DNA of 9,423 bases from Chloroflexota bacterium. Its GTDB lineage: Bacteria; Chloroflexota; Limnocylindria; Limnocylindrales; CSP1-4. Positions 1 to 5,888 of this stretch are shown here, piece after piece. Both the position numbers and the translations under genes were made by a program. Below the pieces are notes generated by a model. That model was given only the letters and a program-made list of their open reading frames with translations, searched no databases and had not been told where the DNA came from. Each line of letters opens with the position of its first letter. The first letter of the stretch is position 1. The stretch lies in contig JAICUV010000125.1 in the NCBI GenBank assembly GCA_025935655.1, forward strand, positions 1-9,423, written 5' to 3'.

Positions 1-421
1 CATCCAGCCGGGCCGCACATCGTCCGGGCGGTACGCGTACGTGACCGGGCTGCCCGCGGGCTCCACGGTCCGCTCCAACGACCTCGACGGGCGCACGACG
101 ATCCGCTCGCCGCGGATCGAGCTGCCCTCCGCGGCCGGCCAGTCGCTCACGTTCCGCTGGTTCCTCGCGCATGGCTCGGACTCGACGAAGGCGGACCACC
201 TGCGGGCGATCGTGGAGGCGGCCGACGGCACGCAGACGGTCGCGTGGGAGCGGACGGGGTCCGCGAGCCTCGTCTCCGGCGCCTGGCGAACGGCGACCGT
301 CAGCCTCGACGCCTGGGCGGGCCAGGCGGTCCGGATCCGCTTCGAGGCGGCCGACGGCGGCGCGTCCTCGCTCGTGGAGGCGGGCGTGGACGACATCCGG
401 GTGACGCGACCCGGCGCCTGA
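1..421 (+). CDS. C-terminal part of a secreted protein, beta-sandwich domain (likely of an extracellular peptidase)
   Basis: The reading frame is open from base 2 and stops with TGA at 419-421, so about 139 C-terminal residues are visible and the start lies to the left. The segment has no catalytic motif. It alternates beta-strand-like stretches with Gly/Asp turns: a YAYVTG strand, a SNDLDGRTT turn, IRSPRIELP, LTFRWFLAH, a WRTATVSLDAWAGQ stretch and a final VDDIRV strand. From family knowledge, this layout resembles jelly-roll or ConA-like domains at the C-terminus of secreted peptidases, such as M14 zinc carboxypeptidases, where the SNDLDG-like turn and the final VDD strand recur. I infer an extracellular accessory or binding domain. 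The catalytic part and signal peptide are outside the window, so the peptidase class is a guess. A 16-position hairpin follows the stop. Confidence 0.6.
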   Translation, partial: IQPGRTSSGRYAYVTGLPAGSTVRSNDLDGRTTIRSPRIELPSAAGQSLTFRWFLAHGSDSTKADHLRAIVEAADGTQTVAWERTGSASLVSGAWRTATVSLDAWAGQAVRIRFEAADGGASSLVEAGVDDIRVTRPGA

Positions 422-436
422 CGCCGGGTATGAGAA

Positions 437-484
437 CGCGCTCCGGGTCTGGCCAGCTCCTCCGATAGCCGGACCCGGAACGCG
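437..484 (+). terminator. Long stem-loop after the truncated gene, candidate terminator without U-tract
   Basis: Arms 437-452 and 469-484 pair at 15 of 16 positions (one C-A mismatch at 441/480, one T-G wobble) around a 16-nt loop, starting 16 nt after the stop codon. No T-run follows on either strand. It could stop transcription, protect an mRNA 3' end, or belong to the leader of the next gene. Confidence 0.45.
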
Positions 485-527
485 AGGGAACCACGATCGC
501 GCGGCGCCGGCAAGCCTTCATCGTCCA

Positions 528-549
528 GAGCGCCCGTCATCGGGTGCTC
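528..549 (+). other. Stem-loop in the rutG-type leader
   Basis: Arms 528-536 and 541-549 pair over 9 bp with one G-T wobble (532/545) around a TCAT tetraloop. It lies about 115 nt upstream of the permease start codon. Part of its 3' arm (542-549) can instead pair with 578-585, so two exclusive folds are possible. The role is unknown. Confidence 0.3.
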
Positions 550-588
550 CTCGGCACTCCATCTTCGACGGCCCGACGGGCACCCTTC

Positions 589-604
589 GCGGGACGCGTC
601 CCGC
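589..604. promoter_or_regulatory. Perfect 16-bp palindrome upstream of the permease, possible operator
   Basis: GCGGGACGCGTCCCGC is a perfect 16-bp palindrome 60 bp before the permease start. A smaller inverted repeat, gccc-gac-gggc, sits at 571-581. In DNA this rich in G and C, one such palindrome could occur by chance in a window of this size, so the operator call is weak. No convincing -35/-10 pair was found nearby. Confidence 0.25.
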
Positions 605-664
605 CCACAACCACACCTGCGTCGCTGGATGCTGTGACGTCCCGCGCGCCTGGAGGGATCCGCC

Positions 665-2014
665 ATGCAGCCCGGCGTCGAACCGCGCGCCTTCCACTGG
701 ACCCTGAAGCGCGACGGGATCATCGCCCCGGACGAGCGTCTCCCCTGGCCGCAGACCGTCGCGGTGGGCATCCAGCACATCTTCGCGATGTTCGGCGCGA
801 CGGTCCTCGCGCCGATCCTCATGGGCTTCGATCCCAACACCGCCATCCTGTTCTCGGGCATCGGCACGCTGATCTTCTTTCTCGTCGTGGGCGGGCGGGT
901 GCCGTCGTACCTCGGCTCCTCGTTCGCGTTCATCGCGGTCGTCATCGCCGCGTCCGGCTATGACTCCGCGGCCGGCGGGCCGAACCTCAACCTCGCCGTG
1001 GCGCTCGGCGGGATCATCGCGGCGGGCGCCCTGTACTCGATCGTGGGCCTGGTCGTGATGGCGATCGGGACCGCCTGGATCGAGACGCTGATGCCGCCCG
1101 TCGTCACGGGCGCCGTCGTCGCCGTCATCGGCCTCAACCTGGCACCGGTCGCGGTCGGCAACCTCGGCGGGTCGGTCTGGAACGCGGTCGTGGGCCTGCT
1201 GACCGCGCTCGCGGTGGGGCTCGTCGCGGTCCACGCGCCGGGGATGCTGCGGCGGCTGCCGATCCTGCTCGGCGGCGTCATCGGCTACGTCCTGTACCTG
1301 CTGCTCGCCAACGGCGCGGGCCTCGAGGGTCTCGCCCCGATCTCCTTCGACGCGGTCGGCAGCGCGGCCTGGATCGGGATGCCGGCCTTCACCGCCCCGG
1401 TGTTCGACATGAACGCGATCACGCTCATCGGGCCCGTCGCGATCGTGCTGGTGGCGGAGAACCTGGGCCACGTCAAGGCCGTGTCCGCGATGACGGGCCG
1501 CAACCTCGACCGGTACCTCGGGCGGGCGTTCCTGGGCGACGGCATCGCGACGATGGTCGCGGGCGCGGGTGGCGGCACCGGCGTCACCACGTATGCCGAG
1601 AACATCGGCGTCATGGCGGTGACGAAGATCTACTCCACGCTCGTGTTCGTGATCGCCGCCGCGGTCGCGATCGCGCTCGGCTTCTCGCCCAAGTTCGGCG
1701 CCCTCATCGGCACGATCCCGGCACCCGTGCTCGGCGGCCTGTCGCTGGTGCTGTTCGGCCTCATCGCCGCGACCGGCGCCCGGATCTGGGTCCAGAACAA
1801 GGTGGACTTCAGCCGCAGCCGCAACCTGATCACGGTCGCCGTCGCGCTCACGATGGGCGCGGGCAACCTCACGCTCACCTTCGGCGGGTTCAGCCTCGGC
1901 GGGATCGGCACCGCGACGTTCGGCGCGATCATCCTGTACCAGCTGCTCCGGGACGGGGCGGCGCCCGAGGCGACCGGCGACCCCGACGAGGTCCGGCCCG
2001 CGCCCGTGGCCTGA
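665..2014 (+). CDS. rutG: RutG-type uracil/pyrimidine permease (NCS2 family)
   Basis: This 449-residue inner-membrane protein, full length for the family, imports a nucleobase (most likely uracil or a close pyrimidine) by proton symport. The sequence follows E. coli RutG, as I remember it, almost end to end: the APDERLP start, the VPSYLGSS segment, a LMPPVVTGAVV stretch, AENLGH with Glu265, and the NCS2 signature TTYAENIGVMAVTK with Glu312. These two Glu correspond to the substrate-binding pair of UraA. Hydrophobic segments run from about residue 31 to 428, and the tail is polar. The ATG has a strong Shine-Dalgarno, GGAGGG at 652-657, 7 nt upstream. No rut pathway enzyme or pyrimidine gene is in the window, so the symbol reflects family similarity, not operon membership. 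The alternative is a general uracil/xanthine permease. Confidence 0.93.
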   Translation: MQPGVEPRAFHWTLKRDGIIAPDERLPWPQTVAVGIQHIFAMFGATVLAPILMGFDPNTAILFSGIGTLIFFLVVGGRVPSYLGSSFAFIAVVIAASGYDSAAGGPNLNLAVALGGIIAAGALYSIVGLVVMAIGTAWIETLMPPVVTGAVVAVIGLNLAPVAVGNLGGSVWNAVVGLLTALAVGLVAVHAPGMLRRLPILLGGVIGYVLYLLLANGAGLEGLAPISFDAVGSAAWIGMPAFTAPVFDMNAITLIGPVAIVLVAENLGHVKAVSAMTGRNLDRYLGRAFLGDGIATMVAGAGGGTGVTTYAENIGVMAVTKIYSTLVFVIAAAVAIALGFSPKFGALIGTIPAPVLGGLSLVLFGLIAATGARIWVQNKVDFSRSRNLITVAVALTMGAGNLTLTFGGFSLGGIGTATFGAIILYQLLRDGAAPEATGDPDEVRPAPVA

Positions 2015-2020
2015 CGCCGG

Positions 2021-2046
2021 CGCTCCGTGCAGCGGCGCACGGAGCG
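2021..2046 (+). terminator. Perfect 10-bp hairpin after the permease gene, candidate terminator
   Basis: CGCTCCGTGC (2021-2030) and GCACGGAGCG (2037-2046) form a perfect 10-bp stem with a 6-nt loop, 6 nt after the permease stop. No T-run follows. The position between two separately led genes supports a terminator role. Confidence 0.5.
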
Positions 2047-2140
2047 GGTCGTCGCGGACGGCGACGTGGGGCATGATGCGCGGCACGAGACACGTGGGGA
2101 CGCACGGGCCGCGCACGGGCCCGCACGAGGAGAGCCGCGG

Positions 2141-2920
2141 ATGGGACTGCTTGACGGGCGCAAGGCGCTGATCTTCGGCGTCGCGAACGACCACTCGATC
2201 GCCTGGGGCATCGCGAAGGCGTTCCACGAGGCGGGCGCGACGGTGGGCTTCTCGTCCATGGAGAGCCTGATCGAGCGCCGCGTCCGGCCGCTGGCCACGT
2301 CGATCGGGGCGACGTTCGTGGAGCCGTGCGACATCGGTTCCGACGAGCAGATCCGCGCGGTCTTCGACAAGTGGCACGCGGCCTACGGCGACGTCGACGT
2401 GCTCGTTCACGCGGTCGCGTACGCCAAGCGTGAGGACCTGGACGGGCTGTTCGTGGACACGTCGCGCGACGGGTTCGCGACCGCGCTCGACGTCTCGGCG
2501 TACTCGCTGGTCGCGGTGACCCGCGAGGCACGGCCGTACATGCACGCAGGCTCCTCGGTCATGACGCTCAGCTACTACGGCGCGGAGAAGGTGGTCACCC
2601 ACTACAACGTCATGGGCGTCGCCAAGGCCGCGCTCGAGGCGACGGTCCGCTACCTCGCCGCCGACCTCGGCCCCGAGGGGATCCGCGTCAACGCGATCTC
2701 CGCGGGCCCCATCCGGACCCTGTCCGCGGGCGGCATCGCGGGCTTCCGCAAGCTCTACGGGCCCTTCAACGAGATCGCGCCGCTGCGCCGGCACATGACG
2801 ATCGAGGACGTCGGCAACTCGGCGCTGTACCTCGCGTCCCACCTGTCGTCCGCCGTCACCGGCGAGGTGATCTACGTGGACGGCGGCTTCAACATCCTCG
2901 GCGTCCCCACGATCGAGTAG
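2141..2920 (+). CDS. fabI: Enoyl-[acyl-carrier-protein] reductase (NADH), FabI
   Basis: FabI catalyses the last reduction of each fatty-acid elongation cycle (type II FAS, cytoplasm), turning trans-2-enoyl-ACP into acyl-ACP with NAD(P)H. The 259-residue product has the SDR-type cofactor loop GVANDHSIAWGIA at 13-25, Asp64, and the FabI active site Tyr145, Tyr155 and Lys162 in SYYGAEK...YNVMGVAK, matching E. coli Tyr146/Tyr156/Lys163. It also has RVNAISAGPIRTL, IEDVGNSA and the terminal VDGGFNI. Ala93 sits where E. coli has Gly93, as in Bacillus-type FabI. ATG 2141 is chosen because AGGAG at 2128-2132 lies 8 nt before it and the product begins like FabI. The frame stays open to GTG 2027, but that extension crosses the hairpin. 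CATGAT at 2072-2077 may be a -10 box, with no good -35. It is the first gene of a four-gene run. Confidence 0.96.
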   Translation: MGLLDGRKALIFGVANDHSIAWGIAKAFHEAGATVGFSSMESLIERRVRPLATSIGATFVEPCDIGSDEQIRAVFDKWHAAYGDVDVLVHAVAYAKREDLDGLFVDTSRDGFATALDVSAYSLVAVTREARPYMHAGSSVMTLSYYGAEKVVTHYNVMGVAKAALEATVRYLAADLGPEGIRVNAISAGPIRTLSAGGIAGFRKLYGPFNEIAPLRRHMTIEDVGNSALYLASHLSSAVTGEVIYVDGGFNILGVPTIE

Positions 2921-2923
2921 CGG

Positions 2924-3298
2924 GTGGACCTCGTCCTCGTCGGCGTCGGCGGCTTCTTCGGCGCGATCGCGCGGCGCGTCCTCGACCTCGCGATCAGCGA
3001 GCGTGTCGAGGGCGCGTTCCCGTTCGGCACGCTGATCATCAACCTCACCGGGTCGTTCCTGCTGGGGCTGCTGTTCGCGTGGGCGATCGAGCGGGACGTG
3101 CTGTCCGCCGATCTCCGCGGGCCCCTGATGATCGGGTTCCTGGGCGCGTACACCACGTTCTCGACGTTCATGCTCGAGTCCTGGCGCCTCATCGAGGATG
3201 GCGCGTGGCAGCTGGCCGCGGTCAACCTCGTGGGGTCGGTGGTCCTCGGGCTCATCGCCGTCCTGGGCGGGCTCGCCCTCGGGCGGCTGCTGCCGTGA
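2924..3298 (+). CDS. crcB: Fluoride ion channel CrcB/Fluc
   Basis: This 124-residue membrane protein, normal Fluc length, lets toxic fluoride leave the cytoplasm; the family works as an antiparallel dimer. Visible family marks are GGFFGAIARR (9-18), FGTLIINLTGSFLLG with pore Asn40, and GFLGAYTTFSTF (71-82), where Phe79 and Phe82 are the phenylalanine-box residues. Four hydrophobic helices are apparent at about 1-17, 34-55, 66-87 and 96-122. The GTG start lies 3 bp after the fabI stop with only a weak GAG at 2915-2917 ahead of it, so translation probably depends on coupling to fabI. I see no fluoride riboswitch upstream of fabI or crcB. DUF190 follows 19 bp later, a known genomic pairing for crcB. 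Confidence 0.93.
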   Translation: MDLVLVGVGGFFGAIARRVLDLAISERVEGAFPFGTLIINLTGSFLLGLLFAWAIERDVLSADLRGPLMIGFLGAYTTFSTFMLESWRLIEDGAWQLAAVNLVGSVVLGLIAVLGGLALGRLLP

Positions 3299-3317
3299 CG
3301 TCCCGGAAGGAGCGACG

Positions 3318-3653
3318 ATGACGATCGAGGGCGAGGCGCTGCTGGTCCGGATCTACATCGGCGAGTCGGACCACGTCGACGGCAAGCCGGCGTACGACGT
3401 CATCGTCAAGCTGCTGCGCGAGCGGGGGATCCGGGGCGCGTCCGTGTTCCGGGGGATCGAGGGGTTCGGGCGCTCGTCGCGCGTCCACACGACGCGGATC
3501 CTCGCGCTGTCCGAGGACCTGCCGATCCTCATCGAGGCGGTCGACGAGGCGTCGCGCATCCGCGCGGTGCTGCCGGACCTCGAGCGCCTCGTGGGCGGCG
3601 GGCTCGTCACGCTGGAGAAGGTCGAGGTCGTCGTCTACCGCGCGTCGTCGTGA
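3318..3653 (+). CDS. DUF190 (PII-like) protein
   Basis: This small 111-residue cytoplasmic protein matches the DUF190 pattern: an early RIYIGESD strand, a KLLRERGIRGASVFRGIEGFG stretch, LPILIEAVD, a Leu/Glu-rich helix and a final GLVTLEKVEVVVYR strand. The family has a PII-like ferredoxin fold and often sits beside crcB, including in fluoride-riboswitch operons. Its biochemical role is not established, and a ligand-sensing or regulatory function is inference. The start is clear: GGAAGGAG at 3305-3312 lies 5 nt before ATG 3318, the strongest ribosome site in the run. It lies 19 bp after crcB and 10 bp before the serine hydrolase gene. Confidence 0.92.
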   Translation: MTIEGEALLVRIYIGESDHVDGKPAYDVIVKLLRERGIRGASVFRGIEGFGRSSRVHTTRILALSEDLPILIEAVDEASRIRAVLPDLERLVGGGLVTLEKVEVVVYRASS

Positions 3654-3663
3654 GCCGGGACGC

Positions 3664-4530
3664 GTGAGCGTGCCGCTCCCCCGCTCCGCCCGGCCGTTCG
3701 ACCGAGACGTCCTGGCGGCCGCCGACGCGTGGGGCGCGGGTCGCGCCGGCGTCGCCGTCCTGGACCGGGACGGGCTCGTCGCCGAGCGGGGCTCGCGGGA
3801 CGTCGCACTGCCGTGGGCGTCGGTCACGAAGCTCGTGAGCGCGCTCGCGATGCTCCTCGCCGTGGATCGCGGGCTCGTCGGGCTGGACGACCCCGCCGGA
3901 CCGCCCGGCTCCACGCTGCGGCACCTCCTCGCGCACGCGTCGGGCCTCGCGTTCGACGACGAGACGGTCCTCTCCGCGCCGGCGCGGACCCGCATCTACT
4001 CCAACAGCGGGTTCGACCAGGCGGCCACGTTCGTGGAGCGCGAGGCGGGGACGCCGTTCGGGGACCTCGTGCGCGAGTGGGTGCTCGCACCGCTTGGGAT
4101 GGCCGGGGCGTCGATGCGCGGGCGGCCCTCCGAGGGGCTCGTCGGGACGCTCCACGACCTCGAGGCGCTCGCGTACGAGCAGCTGGTGCCGCGGACCCTG
4201 CCCGCACGCGTGGTCGCGCTGGCCTCGACGGTCGCATTCCCGGGCCTCAAGGGCGTGCTGCCGGGGTTCGGCGTCCAGGACCCCCTGGACTGGGGCCTGG
4301 GCTTCGAGGTGCGATCGAGCAAGTCGCCGCACTGGACGGGGTCGCGGAACTCGCCCCGGACATTCGGGCACTTCGGCGGCAGCGGGACGTTCCTGTGGGT
4401 CGATCCCGATGCCGGGATCGCGCTCGTGGCGCTCACCGACCGGACGTTCGGGGCCTGGGCCGTCACCGCCTGGCCGGCGTTCTCGGACCTCGTGCTCGAT
4501 GCCGCATACCAGTCACCGGGTGGGTCGTAG
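3664..4530 (+). CDS. Serine hydrolase of the beta-lactamase / penicillin-binding fold (class C, S12-like)
   Basis: The 288-residue product carries the three classic motifs of the fold in order: S53-V-T-K56 (nucleophile and base), Y112-S-N114, and G235-H236-F-G-G in place of the KTG box. This set fits class C-like carboxylesterases, D-aminopeptidases and related S12 enzymes better than true beta-lactamases. There is no signal peptide or membrane segment, so it should be cytoplasmic, which argues against a role on peptidoglycan. The GTG start is 10 bp after the DUF190 stop, without a good Shine-Dalgarno; GTG 3670 is a near alternative. It is about 100 residues shorter than many S12 enzymes. The substrate cannot be told. 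The last codons (Tyr-Gln-Ser-Pro-Gly-Gly-Ser) overlap the first copy of a 22-bp degenerate repeat. Confidence 0.88.
   Translation: MSVPLPRSARPFDRDVLAAADAWGAGRAGVAVLDRDGLVAERGSRDVALPWASVTKLVSALAMLLAVDRGLVGLDDPAGPPGSTLRHLLAHASGLAFDDETVLSAPARTRIYSNSGFDQAATFVEREAGTPFGDLVREWVLAPLGMAGASMRGRPSEGLVGTLHDLEALAYEQLVPRTLPARVVALASTVAFPGLKGVLPGFGVQDPLDWGLGFEVRSSKSPHWTGSRNSPRTFGHFGGSGTFLWVDPDAGIALVALTDRTFGAWAVTAWPAFSDLVLDAAYQSPGGS
4506..4527 (+). repeat. Degenerate 22-bp direct repeat, copy 1
   Basis: This copy spans the last seven sense codons of the serine hydrolase gene. Compared without gaps, it matches copy 2 (4640-4661) at 17 of 22 positions and copy 3 (4690-4711) at 17 of 22. The shared core is CAGTCA followed by GGTGGGT or GGTGCGT. 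The function is unknown. Confidence 0.45.
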
Positions 4531-4563
4531 ACAGGACGGGCGGCGGGATCGCGCGTGAGGCAA

Positions 4564-4590
4564 GTCCGCGCCACGCTCGGGCGCGCGGAC
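4564..4590 (+). terminator. 8-bp hairpin after the fabI-crcB-DUF190-hydrolase run, candidate terminator
   Basis: GTCCGCGC (4564-4571) pairs perfectly with GCGCGGAC (4583-4590) around an 11-nt loop, 33 nt after the hydrolase stop. No T-run follows. It is the first hairpin in the convergent gap and is placed to end the plus-strand transcript. Confidence 0.4.
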
Positions 4591-4639
4591 CTCCTGGTCA
4601 TCCATGCACGCGGCGACTCCAATCCGCGACGCACCCGGG

Positions 4640-4661
4640 ATTGCAGTCACCCGGTGGGTGA
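4640..4661 (+). repeat. Degenerate 22-bp direct repeat, copy 2
   Basis: This copy lies 134 bp after copy 1 and matches it at 17 of 22 positions without gaps, including an unbroken CAGTCACC. It contains the small inverted repeat TCACCC-ggt-GGGTGA (4647-4661). Confidence 0.45.
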
Positions 4662-4689
4662 ATGAACAACAACCGCGGGCAACGGGCCG

Positions 4690-4711
4690 ATACCAGTCAT
4701 GTGGTGCGTGG
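4690..4711 (+). repeat. Degenerate 22-bp direct repeat, copy 3
   Basis: This copy lies 50 bp after copy 2. It shares the first ten bases (ATACCAGTCA) with copy 1 exactly, and 17 of 22 positions overall. Similarity to copy 2 carries a few bases further, through a GTGRATG tail. Its right half forms part of the long-range stem that closes at 4704-4714. Confidence 0.4.
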
Positions 4712-4724
4712 ATGGCAGGTGGCC

Positions 4725-4759
4725 GTCGTCCAATACCCGCCCGGTGAATGTTGGACGGC
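4725..4759 (-). terminator. 11-bp hairpin downstream of the DUF427 gene, candidate (bidirectional) terminator
   Basis: Arms 4725-4735 and 4749-4759 form 11 pairs, two of them T-G wobbles, with the unbroken core CGTCCAA/TTGGACG and a 13-nt loop. It lies about 53 nt beyond the DUF427 stop on the minus strand and faces the plus-strand operon end. No U-tract follows in either direction. Confidence 0.4.
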
Positions 4760-4812
4760 AGGGCCCGGGAGGCGGCGAGGCGGCCTCGAGCGGCGACGCG
4801 GCGGCGGGACGG

Positions 4813-5352
4813 CTACCAGCCCCAGGAGCCGTCCTCGCCCTTGATCGGCCCCGTGATCGCGGACGTCACCCAGCCGCCGTAGAACCCGCCGGGCTGCGGC
4901 GTCGCGCGTTCGTCGCCCACCCACGCCTCGTCCACCCTGGAGGCGTAGAACGCGAGGTGCCCGCGGATCCCCTCGAAGCCCGGCAGCGGATCCTCGTACG
5001 ACCACGCCACCCGGTCCAGGTGGCGGCCGGCGACCTCCAGCCCCCAGTACGAGGCCCGGCCCTTCCACTCGCAGACGCTCTCGCCGGGCGAGGGCCGGAT
5101 GGCGGCGGCGACGATGTCCTCGCGGGGCACGTAGTACACGGGCGGGTGGGAGGTCTCGAGGACCCGGACCGCCCGCAGCGTGTCCGCCACCGTCACGCCG
5201 CCGACGACGACGCGCACCCGCTCCGGGACCGCCTCGACGCGAGGTGGCCGCGGGTAGTCCCAGACCGACTCCTGGCCCGGGCCGGGGAGCTCGGGCACGA
5301 CGCCGCGCGGCACGCGGCCGGCGAACCGGCGGGGCCCGTGGTCGGCGGTCAC
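4813..5352 (-). CDS. DUF427 domain protein, third gene of the metal cassette
   Basis: The 179-residue product is recognised as DUF427 by VRVVVGGVTVADTLRAVRVLE (about 46-66), HPPVYYVPREDI (69-80), CEWKGRASYW (94-103), AWSYEDPL (116-123), HLAFYASRVDEAWV and the C-terminal GGWVTSAITGPIKG...GW. DUF427 proteins are small soluble beta-rich proteins whose biochemical role is not known; no metal site stands out here (only Cys94 and a few His). The GTG start at 5352 shares GTGA with the TGA of the Fur gene, so translation is very likely coupled. The frame stays open far upstream to 5781, but that part is antisense-like shadow of the Fur gene. The operon position implies expression under the same metal control as the transporter. 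Any role in nickel or cobalt handling is inference from context only. Confidence 0.88.
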   Translation of the reverse strand: MTADHGPRRFAGRVPRGVVPELPGPGQESVWDYPRPPRVEAVPERVRVVVGGVTVADTLRAVRVLETSHPPVYYVPREDIVAAAIRPSPGESVCEWKGRASYWGLEVAGRHLDRVAWSYEDPLPGFEGIRGHLAFYASRVDEAWVGDERATPQPGGFYGGWVTSAITGPIKGEDGSWGW

Positions 5353-5888
5353 TGCGGCGTCACGGCGGCCGCCGCGCATTCGCCGCACAGGCCGGAGATG
5401 GACAGGTGGGAGAGCTGGACCCGGAACCCGCGCGACCGCTCCAGCGCGTCGAGCAGCGGCTGCGCCTCGGCTGCCTCCACCTCCCAGGCGGCGTGGCAGT
5501 TGGTGCAGTACAGGTGCCCGTGCTCGGCGACCGGCAGCACGTGGAACTCCTCGCGACCGTCGACGCCGTGGGCGTGGGCCACGAGCCCCAGGTCCTCCAG
5601 CACGTCGAGCGTCCGGTAGACCGTGGACGGGATCGTCGCCGGGTCGAGCTCGCGGCAGCGCTCCACGAGCTCGGCGCCCGTCACGTGGCCCGTCGTCGCG
5701 GCGAGGACCTCCAGCAGGGTCCGCCGCTGGGGCGTCCACCGGAGTCCGTTGGCCCGGAGCCGTCCCGGGAGGTCCGCCCACGGCTCGGTCGCCGGCTCCG
5801 GCGACGGCTCGCGTGCCGGCAGCGCCGCCGGGGCCCGCGCGGGCTCCCCGGTCGACGGCGTCGCGCGACCCGTCACGGCACGACTCAC
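5349..5888 (-). CDS. Fur-family metal-dependent repressor (Nur- or Zur-like)
   Basis: The 179-residue cytoplasmic DNA-binding regulator has a Fur winged helix: RWTPQRRTLLEVL (50-62), then ELDPATIPSTVYRTLDVLEDLGLV (80-103) with the recognition helix. The dimer and metal part has HGH at 123-125, the CTNC zinc pair (Cys128/Cys131), His161, and a second pair CGEC (Cys168/Cys171). It is somewhat longer than usual because of an Ala/Pro-rich N-terminal extension (about 1-36). The GTG at 5888 shares GTGA with the transporter stop; V5, also GTG, is an alternative start. Sitting between a nickel/cobalt transporter and DUF427, and behind a TGCAA/TTGCA operator, it most likely represses this operon when metal is plentiful. 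Nur (nickel) is my first choice; Zur or another specificity cannot be excluded from sequence alone. Confidence 0.93.
   Translation of the reverse strand: MSRAVTGRATPSTGEPARAPAALPAREPSPEPATEPWADLPGRLRANGLRWTPQRRTLLEVLAATTGHVTGAELVERCRELDPATIPSTVYRTLDVLEDLGLVAHAHGVDGREEFHVLPVAEHGHLYCTNCHAAWEVEAAEAQPLLDALERSRGFRVQLSHLSISGLCGECAAAAVTPQ

Larger units (their letters stand above)
4599..4714. other. Candidate structured RNA or DNA element in the convergent gap
   Basis: The ends close by an 11-bp stem, 4599-4609 with 4704-4714 (one T-G wobble). Inside, 4615-4625 pairs with 4638-4648 at 10 of 11 positions (one C-C mismatch, 12-nt loop). TCACCC 4647-4652 can instead pair with GGGTGA 4656-4661 over a 3-nt loop, overlapping the second stem by two bases. 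The stems have mixed composition rather than pure GC, and the segment looks less GC-rich than its surroundings. No credible protein is encoded here. It could be an ncRNA, a 3'-UTR structure or chance; the strand is undecided. Confidence 0.3.

Noticed and set aside
2027..2140. N-terminal extension of FabI to GTG 2027
   Set aside because: It would read through the 2021-2046 hairpin and adds non-family sequence, while ATG 2141 has a good Shine-Dalgarno.
2015..2140. Fluoride riboswitch ahead of the fabI-crcB run
   Set aside because: By eye the conserved riboswitch core is not present. Only a simple hairpin and a possible -10 box are seen.
518..2842. 774-codon minus-strand ORF opposite the permease and fabI
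   Set aside because: Its translation is Arg/Asp/Gly/Ala-rich low complexity with no fold, and it lies antisense to two strongly conserved genes. Such ORFs arise because stop codons are rare in GC-rich antisense frames.
4662..4844. 60-codon plus-strand ORF in the convergent gap
   Set aside because: It has no ribosome site, turns into Arg/Gly-rich low complexity and runs over the DUF427 3' end.
5353..5781. Upstream extension of the DUF427 frame
   Set aside because: The extra residues are a shifted frame of the Fur gene. The GTGA overlap at 5349-5352 gives a natural start.
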